Assembly: GCA_949527715.1 (NCBI GenBank)
Contig: CATEWF010000060.1
Coordinates: forward strand, 1 to 5,919
Source of the DNA: an uncultured Mycoplasmatota bacterium
GTDB lineage: Bacteria; Bacillota_I; Bacilli_A; Mycoplasmatales; Mycoplasmoidaceae
DNA: 5,919 nt
Reading direction: 5' to 3'
Program-made: the position numbers and the translations under genes
In this document: positions 1 to 5,919 of the stretch, piece by piece
How the letters are laid out: every line of letters starts with the position of its first letter
How positions within the stretch are numbered: the first letter of the stretch is position 1
Notes under the pieces: model-generated
What the model was told of the DNA's origin: nothing
Seen by the model: the letters and a program-made list of their open reading frames with translations, nothing else
The model's database searches: none

Positions 1-8
1 ATTTTATT

Positions 9-14
9 TATACT
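9..14 (+). promoter_or_regulatory. Possible -10 box of the fruA promoter
   Basis: The hexamer TATACT matches the consensus TATAAT at five of six positions. It lies 31 bases before the fruA start codon, which would give a short leader of roughly 25 bases carrying the Shine-Dalgarno. The matching -35 box would lie outside the window. The surrounding sequence is so AT-rich that chance matches are common, so this is a candidate only. Confidence 0.35.
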
Positions 15-34
15 AATATTTATATATATTATTT

Positions 35-40
35 AGGAGA
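35..40 (+). promoter_or_regulatory. Ribosome binding site of fruA
   Basis: AGGAGA sits five bases before the ATG at 46. It is the clearest Shine-Dalgarno in the window placed correctly before a gene, and it fixes the fruA start. The other three genes lack a comparable site. Confidence 0.8.
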
Positions 41-45
41 AAAAA

Positions 46-2187
46 ATGGGAATATTTAGTATTGACCACTTAATCCTTAATGCTGATTGCAAAACTCAAA
101 AGCAAGCTTTTGAGTTAATTGCTAAGCAAGCTAAGAAATTAGGTGTAATTAATAATGAATCTAACCTTGTTAACGGACTAATTAGACGTGAAGAAGTTTC
201 TACTACTGGAATGAAGCAATCTTTTGCTATTCCTCACGCTATGAATTCTGACATTAACAAACCAGCAATCATTGCTGTTAGATTCAAAAACGGAATAGAC
301 TGAAAGTCATTCGATAAGAAACCAGTTAAATTCGCTATTGCTCTATTGATTCCAAAGCAAAATCTATCTGATTTGCATATGGAATATTTAGCACGAATTT
401 CAACTGCTTTAATGGATGAATCAATTTGTGATAAATTATTAAAAGCAAAAGACAAAAAAGTTGTTTACAACTTAATTGCTAAAGCTATTAATGAAAAAGA
501 CACAGATCTTTCTATTACAAAATCATCTAAGAAAGAATCTAAACCTACAAAAATAGATTCGTCTAAACCATTTATTATTGGTGTGTCTGCTTGTGCTACA
601 GGTATTGCACACACATTTATGGCTAGAGAAGCTCTTGAAAAAGGTGCTAGTAAATTAGGTTACAACATTCACATTGAAACTGAAGGTCAAAACGGACGTG
701 AACACGCTGTTACTCCAGAATTAATCGAAAAAGCTGATTATGTTGTAATCGCTGCTGATATTTCAGTTGATACCGAAAGATTTGCAGGAAAGAAAATTTA
801 TTTCTGTGATACTAATGCAGCAATTAATAATCCAGAACAAACTTTAAAAAATGTTATTGCTAAAGCTGCAATTGGTGGACAAGTAACTTCTAAAAAAGGT
901 GCTCAAACATCTGCTAAAGGAGAATCTACTGGTCTTGAATTCAAAGCAACAGGTAAAAAGATGGATAAATTTATGAAACCATTCTTATCTGGTGTTTCAC
1001 ATATGATTCCTGTAATTGTATTTAGTGGTATTGTTTATGCTTTACTAAACGCTATTAACATGGCTCTTCCTAAAGGAAGCACTGGAACTGATGTTGGTTC
1101 AATAATGTGATATGCAATGCAAGCTGCAAATGTTGGTTTCTCATTATTTACAGGAATTATGGGTGCATACATTGCTGAAGCAATAGGAGGTCGTGCTGCT
1201 TTTGCTCCCGGATTAATTGCAACAACAGTTGCATCATCCCCTCAAATGTATTGATATTGAAACGGTTTAATTCCAAATCATATCGATATTACTGTTCAAG
1301 GTCACTCTGCAGTTATTCAAGATATTAGTTTAGCTATTTTTGCTGCATTAATTATGGGTTTTGCTGCAGGTTATTTGGTTAAATGAGTAAATACTTGAAA
1401 AATCAAACCAATCTTTAGAAGTTTAATGTCTATTATTTTTATTCCTGTTGTTGTAACTTCTGTATTAGTATTCCCATTTGTATTTGTTTTATCTGGTCCT
1501 TTAGGATATTTAATGGATGGTTTTGGTTGTGGTTTAGCATATGGTGGTACAACACCAGGTGTTAACTTCTTAATTGGATTTATTTTAGGTGCAATGGTTG
1601 GATTTGATATGGGTGGTCCTATTAACAAAATTGCTGTTGCATCTGGTTCATGTTTAATGGCTCTTGACCCAAGATTAATGGGTGCATGTGCTGCTGCTAT
1701 TCCTGTTGCTCCATTAGGATGTGGATTAGCCACTGTATTATTTAGAAAAGTATTTAATGAAGAAGATAGAAAAGTTGGTGTTGCTGCTCTAGCTTTAGGA
1801 TGCATGGGAATTTCTGAAGGTGCTATTCCAATGTTCTCTAAACATCCAAAACAAACATTAATTGCAAACATGATTGGTTCTGCAATTGCTGGTGGTTTAG
1901 GATTCTGTTTCTTCTGTGGTGGTCACGTTTCAATGTGAGGTGGACCATTAATTGCCTTATTCTTAGGTGTATATGCAGATCCAGGAGAATTAGGAATTAC
2001 AATTCCTAAAATCTTTGGTGGTTCTGATACTAACAGTCCATTAATCTTTATTTCAATTCTTTGATACTTTGTTGCTATTGCAGCTGGTTCAATTGTCCAA
2101 ATGTTTATTTATGCAACATTGGTTGGTAGAGCAAATGGTCTTAATGCCTTTGGTCATCAATTAAAATCTAAAAGAATAGCAAAATAA
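46..2187 (+). CDS. fruA: PTS fructose-type transporter, fused IIA-IIB-IIC subunits
   Basis: This membrane permease takes up fructose (or a related hexose) and phosphorylates it using phosphate passed from phosphoenolpyruvate through EI and HPr; the usual product is fructose 1-phosphate. The 713-residue chain has the order IIA, IIB, IIC. IIA (about 1-150) carries the phospho-acceptor His64 in AIPHA. IIB (about 175-280) carries the phospho-cysteine Cys183 in SACATGIAHT. IIC (about 306-705) is hydrophobic, with the signatures GFDMGGPINK (519-528) and EGAIP (591-595). Lys/Ser/Gly-rich linkers lie near 155-174 and 283-305. Eight in-frame TGA codons (residues 86, 355, 403, 405, 447, 451, 631, 673) are read as Trp; there is no TGG. 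The ATG at 46 follows a good ribosome binding site. Length matches one-chain mycoplasma FruA proteins of about 700 residues. No 1-phosphofructokinase gene is visible nearby. The family is certain, but exact sugar specificity is inferred. Confidence 0.95.
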
Positions 2188-2189
2188 TT

Positions 2190-2441
2190 ATGACTGATAG
2201 ACAAGTAAGTACACAAGTCAAAAAAGAGATTCCATCTCATTTTAATTGAATAATAACTTTGTTATTATGCTTATTTCTTGGTGGAATAGGAGTACATAGA
2301 TTTTATGTAGGTAAAATCGGTACAGGCTTACTTTACTTATTCACTTTAGGATTATTCGGCATAGGCGTTTTAATTGATCTTATTGTAATTGTGTGTGGAT
2401 CATTTAGAGATAAGGCCGGATACAAAATTAAACCTATGTAA
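2190..2441 (+). CDS. Small TM2-domain membrane protein, function unknown
   Basis: The 83-residue protein has a polar N-terminus (1-18) and then the TM2 fold: a first membrane helix (about 19-34), a tight turn with HRFYVGK (36-42), and a second helix (about 43-69) containing Asp63 in LIDLI. It closes with a short Lys-rich tail. The pattern G-x-G-x-H-R-F-Y-x-G-K, then G, D and a final G, is that of the TM2 family, whose biochemical role is not established in bacteria. Trp20 is encoded by TGA at 2247-2249. The ATG at 2190 lies two bases after the fruA stop with no clear Shine-Dalgarno, so translation probably reinitiates after fruA. A strong terminator follows directly. A later start at the TTG at 2259 would cut into the first helix and is unlikely. 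The family call is firm; any link to sugar transport is only positional. Confidence 0.88.
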
Positions 2442-2443
2442 TT

Positions 2444-2483
2444 AAAGACAAGCCAAGTGCTTGTTTTTTTTTTTTTTTTTTTT
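2444..2483 (+). terminator. Rho-independent terminator of the fruA-TM2 unit
   Basis: The left arm 2444-2453 (AAAGACAAGC) pairs with the right arm 2459-2468 (GCTTGTTTTT) around a five-base loop. The core ACAAGC/GCTTGT is perfect, extended by one G-T pair and three A-T pairs. A run of 20 T (2464-2483) begins inside the right arm. It starts three bases after the TM2 stop. The same hairpin could act weakly on transcripts from dnaG, because on the - strand it is followed by an interrupted T-rich stretch (TCTTTAATT). The last two bases of the T run are also part of the dnaG stop codon. Confidence 0.92.
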
Positions 2484-4446
2484 AATTCTTCTTAGATTTT
2501 ATTATTTGATTTATATCAACTAATTGTTTAATCTTTTCATCTCTTGTAGATTTATCTGATGTTAAAACATCATTCATTTTACAAGTTTTAATGTAACCAG
2601 CTTTTGTATCCATGATTCTTTTTAATAAAGATGTGTATTTATTAATTAAACGTTTTTTATCAGTTTTAAATGGTAAAACAAATTCATCATCAGAAGTAAT
2701 TTTAGTTAACAATTCATTTGTAATATCTGGGTCTTGCTTCTTTCTAAAATATTCTTTTAAAGAATCGCAAGTGATTTTACCATCTTTATTTAATAAGTAA
2801 GAAAGATTATTAAATATCTTTATTTCAGGTTGATTAATAAAATATTTTCCAAAAGATAAATCTTCCGAATAAGCTTTTTCAATAAATTCATTATGATTTA
2901 TCAAAAAAGCAATTAAACTTCTAGTAGCATTTAATACTTTTAACAATTCTTCTTTACTAGACTTTTGTTTGTAAATATGAACAGATTTTTTTGAATCTTC
3001 TTCTTGTAAATTATCTAATTCAATTAATTCTTTTTGGTATTCTTCAAAATTAAAATTTTGATTCTTTTTTGGAGAATTGTAATTTCTAATTTGTTTGTTG
3101 TATACAGATGGTCGTTTATCCAATTCATTAAATTTAATTTGTAAATCATTAGCTTTAATTCCAGTTAATTTTTCAATTAATTCAAAATGTTTTGTGCGTA
3201 ATAGAACATCCCCATAATCTACCATTTCATTTAAAACAAAATTAATATTTGATTGAATTTCATCTAATGATTTTTTATTTGATAACTTAACATCTATCAA
3301 ATAAGAGATAAAGTCTCTTCTATTTTCAACTATTTGATTAACTGTAGTTTTACCTTTGTGCTGCATTAATTCATCTATATCTTTATCTTGTTTATCATAT
3401 TTATCAACAACATATGTATTAAAACCATTTGTCATTAATTTTTTTCCATTTTCAATAGTTGCTAATTGACCTGCATTATCATTGTCAAAACATAAAATTA
3501 CAGTTTCTAATTCTAAAGAATTAAGAAGGTTCAAATGTTTATCGGTTAATGCAACACCCATTGTAGCTAATACATTTTTATGACCACAATTGTATAAAGC
3601 AATTGCATCCATGAATCCTTCAACAATAATCACACGTTTATCATTTAATTCTCTAACTCTATTAAAGTTAAATAATAAATTACCTTTGGAAAAAATTTTA
3701 GTTGACCCTGTGTTTAGGTATTTGACAGAAGAATTACCTGTAGTTCTTCCACTAAATCCAACAATGTAATTGTTGTTATCATAAATTGGAATTGTAATTC
3801 TGTCAATTAAAAAATCAATCGGTTTTTCTCCTTCATTTAAATAAATAATTCCCGCATCTAATAATTCTTTTTCATTTCATGTTAATTCACTTGAACGCTG
3901 AGAACCTAAGAAATTATTATTGTTAGTTAAAATGTTATAAATTAAATCATCTTCTTTTGGTGCATAACCAAATTCAAAGAATTTAATTGTTTCATCATTT
4001 AGACCTCTATTTTTTAAATACTCTAAATATTTAGAATTCTTAGGATCATTTAAAAATGATTTATATAGATCATTTGCATATGCATTTGCTTCAACTAATC
4101 TTTTTCTTTCAGGATTTAAAAAAGATATATTGTTATTAATAAATGACAATTTGGAAACATCAAATCCTGTTTCTGTTGCAACTTCTTTTACAGCTTCTAA
4201 GAAAGAAATCTTTTTATGTTTTTGTATAAACGTAAATACATTTCCTTTAGCGCCACAGACAAAACACTTTCATATTTTTTTAGATGGTGAAACCACTAAA
4301 GATGGATTGTGATCAGCATGAAAAGGACAGATACCAAAATAGTTTGCTCCTCTTCTTGAAAGTTTTATATATTTACCGATGATTGAAACTATGTCTGCCT
4401 TATTACGAATTTCCTCTATTTGATTGAAGTCAATCTTATTGTTCAT
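2482..4446 (-). CDS. dnaG: DNA primase
   Basis: Primase makes the short RNA primers for DNA replication and works with the replicative helicase DnaB. The 654-residue chain shows the CHC2 zinc finger (Cys40, His43, Cys61, Cys64), then the RNA polymerase core with VGFSGR (229-234) and KYLN (242-245). The Toprim domain has Glu276 in EGFMDA, Asp321 and Asp323 in DNDNAG, and DKDID (354-358), so all metal-binding acidic positions are present. A charged Asn/Lys-rich linker (about 443-495) leads to a helical C-terminus (about 496-654), the expected helicase-binding region. Trp59 and Trp190 are TGA codons (4270-4272, 3877-3879); there is no TGG. The usual GFGGR is GFSGR here. The ATG at 4446 lies inside the end of glyS (11-base overlap, no Shine-Dalgarno), pointing to coupled translation. 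The stop at 2482-2484 abuts the T run of the convergent terminator. Confidence 0.96.
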
Positions 4447-5809
4447 AGTTTTTTATAAAATTAGATAACTCAGTAATTTTGATTCTTTCTTGTTTCATTG
4501 AATCACGATATCTGATTGTAACATCTTTATTTTCAATAGAATCAAAATCAAATGTAATGCAAAAAGGTGTTCCAATAGCATCTTGTCTACGATATCTCTT
4601 ACCAATTGAACCGGATGTATCAAAAGTGCAACTAATAGAATTTTTTAATAAAACATCCAATACTTCTTTTGCTTGATCATTTAATTTATTAGTTAAAGGT
4701 AATACAGCAGTCTTATATGGTGCTAATGCAATAGGTAATCTTAGAACTTCTCTCGTGTCTTTTTCAAGTTGTTCAACTTCATAGAAATTGCAAATAATCG
4801 CATATAACAGTCTCTCAACACCAACAGATGGTTCAATTACATATGGAATATATTTTTCATTAGTCTTTGGATCCAAATACATTAAGTTTGTTTTAGAAAC
4901 TTCCATATGCGATTTTAAATCAAAGTCTGTACGGTTTGCAATTCCTCATAATTCACCAAATCCATGAGGGAAATTAAATTCGAAATCAACAGTACGTTTA
5001 GAATAGTGAGACAAATCATCCTTTGGATGTTCATACATTCTAATGTTGTTTTTTGATAATTTTAGAGTGTTAAATAAAAAGTTTTGAATATTCAACAATC
5101 AGAATTCAAAATCTTTTTCTGATTCACTAGGAACACAGAAATATTCTAGTTCCATTTGTTCAAATTCTCTTGTTCTAAAAATAAAGTTTCCTGGAGTAAT
5201 TTCGTTTCTAAATGCTTTACCAATTTGACCAATGCCAAATGGAACTTTCATTCTTAATGAACGTTGAACATTCATAAAGTTAATAAAAATACCTTGTGCT
5301 GTTTCTGGCCTTAAATACAAAGTACTTGCAGTGTCTTCTGTAACACCTTGAAATGTTTTAAACATTAAATTAAATTTTCTAATTCCCGTTCAATCTGTGT
5401 CACCGCAATTAGGGCATTTAATCTTGTTATCCTTGATTATTCTTTCTAGTTCTTCAAACGGGGTATTATCACCTACATTTGCATCTTTAACATTTTGTTC
5501 AATTAACTTGTCTGCACGAAATCTAGATTTACACTTTTTGCAGTCAATTAGAGGATCTGAAAAGTTTGATAAGTGTCCTGAGGCTTTTCAAACAATCGGA
5601 TTAAGAATAATTGATGAGTCCAAACCAACAACATTTGATTGTTTAGTAACAAATTCATTTCACCAAAGTTTTTTTATATTTTGTTTTAATAAAACTCCTA
5701 GTGGCCCATAGTCTCAAGCATTAGCCAAACCATTATAGATTTCGCTTGATTGAAAAATGAATCCATAATTTTTTAAATAATTTACAATTTGTTCTTGAGA
5801 GTACTTCAT
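4436..5809 (-). CDS. glyS: Glycyl-tRNA synthetase, single-subunit homodimeric type
   Basis: This cytoplasmic class II enzyme charges tRNA-Gly with glycine using ATP. It is the one-chain alpha2 type, not the alpha/beta type encoded by glyQ and glyS. The 457 residues are close to those of other mycoplasmas. Visible landmarks are GLANAWDYGPLG (27-38), WKASGH (74-79), a four-cysteine zinc-ribbon-like pair (Cys90/93 and Cys132/135), LRPETAQG (166-173), class II motif 2 with FRNE (200-203) and RTREFEQ (212-218), motif 3 with IEPSVGVERL (325-334), and an anticodon-binding domain from about 357 (LRLPIALAPYK). Six Trp codons are TGA (residues 32, 50, 74, 140, 237, 288) and one is TGG (49). The ATG at 5809 is the first start after an in-frame TAA five codons upstream (5822-5824). 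Its Shine-Dalgarno is poor. It is followed by overlapping dnaG, as in a two-gene operon. Confidence 0.97.
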
Positions 5810-5819
5810 AAGTTTATAT

Positions 5820-5837
5820 TCTTATATAAATATAAGA
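5820..5837 (-). repeat. Short inverted repeat in the glyS leader
   Basis: Seven-base arms TCTTATA and TATAAGA flank the loop TTTA (as read on the - strand), 10 bases before the glyS ATG. It contains only two G-C pairs, so an RNA hairpin here would be weak. It could influence ribosome access to glyS, or mark a small operator or promoter element, or be chance in AT-rich DNA. The in-frame TAA that defines the glyS start lies in its downstream arm. Confidence 0.4.
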
Positions 5838-5855
5838 TATATCATCGAATAAAGC

Positions 5856-5883
5856 AAAGTATGAATCCTTCTTTTGTTGTCAA
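5856..5883 (-). promoter_or_regulatory. Possible glyS-dnaG promoter
   Basis: A perfect TTGACA lies at 5883-5878 on the - strand, 69 bases before the glyS ATG. At 16-base spacing the hexamer TACTTT (5861-5856) keeps the first, second and last bases of TATAAT, so the -10 match is weak. Other AT-rich hexamers lie further downstream at poor spacing. Mycoplasma promoters often depend little on a -35 box, so the start point is uncertain. Confidence 0.35.
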
Positions 5884-5888
5884 ATTTT

Positions 5889-5918
5889 TTATTCAAAAAG
5901 TTGATTATATAATTCATA
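5889..5918 (-). CDS. Possible 3' end of an upstream gene (nine codons and stop)
   Basis: On the - strand one frame enters from the window edge, reads YELYNQLFE and stops at TAA (5891-5889), 79 bases before the glyS start. The composition resembles a protein tail, and a same-strand gene upstream of glyS would be normal. Nine codons cannot identify a family and an open frame this short is expected by chance, so this is a low-confidence partial call. Confidence 0.22.
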   Translation of the reverse strand, partial: YELYNQLFE

Positions 5919-5919
5919 T

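Noticed and set aside
46..303. Reading fruA as a separate short IIA protein that stops at TGA 301
   Set aside because: The frame continues without interruption through IIB and IIC once TGA is Trp, and no start signals appear at the supposed later fragments.
1371..1871. Long open frame of 166 codons on the - strand inside fruA
   Set aside because: It is fully antisense to the conserved IIC domain, has a skewed Pro/Asn/Thr/Lys composition, and arises from the regular codon use of fruA.
4422..4435. Palindrome GATTGA-CT-TCAATC (- strand) just inside dnaG
   Set aside because: A six-base inverted repeat in coding sequence is common by chance; it encodes ordinary N-terminal residues and has no further structure around it.
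5397..5711. 104-codon open frame on the + strand across glyS
   Set aside because: It lies antisense to the conserved N-terminal half of GlyRS, has no ribosome binding site, and its sequence resembles no family I know.
5810..5919. T-box riboswitch upstream of glyS
   Set aside because: glyS genes in Firmicutes often have one, but the conserved T-box sequence and a terminator/antiterminator hairpin are not seen in these 110 bases. The visible repeat is too weak and lacks a T run.
5861..5919. Possible divergent gene starting at ATG 5861 on the + strand
   Set aside because: The frame stays open for 19 codons to the window edge but has no ribosome binding site, and such a length is expected by chance. 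It also overlaps the putative glyS promoter.

Overview
The window reads as chromosome from a mycoplasma-type mollicute. It is strongly AT-rich and tightly packed, and its genes are intact only if TGA is read as tryptophan (genetic code 4). I count 17 in-frame TGA codons at plausible Trp positions across the four genes, against a single TGG. Under the standard code every gene would break into pieces; under code 4 each is one uninterrupted frame of normal family length. The species cannot be named from this sequence.

Left half, + strand (1-2483): a short leader with a good Shine-Dalgarno leads into a single-chain fructose-type PTS permease, EIIABC (fruA, 46-2187). Two bases after its stop comes a small two-helix TM2-domain membrane protein (2190-2441). 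The pair looks like one transcript and ends at a strong hairpin plus a run of 20 T.

Right half, - strand (2482-5809): single-subunit glycyl-tRNA synthetase (glyS, 4436-5809) is followed by DNA primase (dnaG, 2482-4446). The two genes overlap by 11 bases, which suggests translational coupling. dnaG converges on the fruA-TM2 unit, and its stop codon touches the end of the T run. In Bacillus and M. genitalium, as I recall them, dnaG lies next to the primary sigma factor gene (sigA/rpoD). Here that slot is taken by the convergent sugar-transport unit, so the locus appears rearranged.

Right edge (5810-5919): the leader of glyS, with a TTGACA -35-like box, an SD-like AGAAGGA that has no ordinary start codon, and a small inverted repeat. 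Nine codons at the very edge could be the tail of a further upstream gene. No gap between genes exceeds about 110 bases. I saw no tRNA, rRNA, CRISPR array, insertion sequence or attachment site.

Together the genes cover sugar uptake and phosphorylation, a small membrane protein of unknown role, charging of tRNA-Gly, and priming of DNA replication. All four are ordinary housekeeping or metabolic families, and I found no convincing new system. The points most worth a second look are the missing sigA neighbour, the T20 terminator tract, the fruA-TM2 pairing and the glyS leader.
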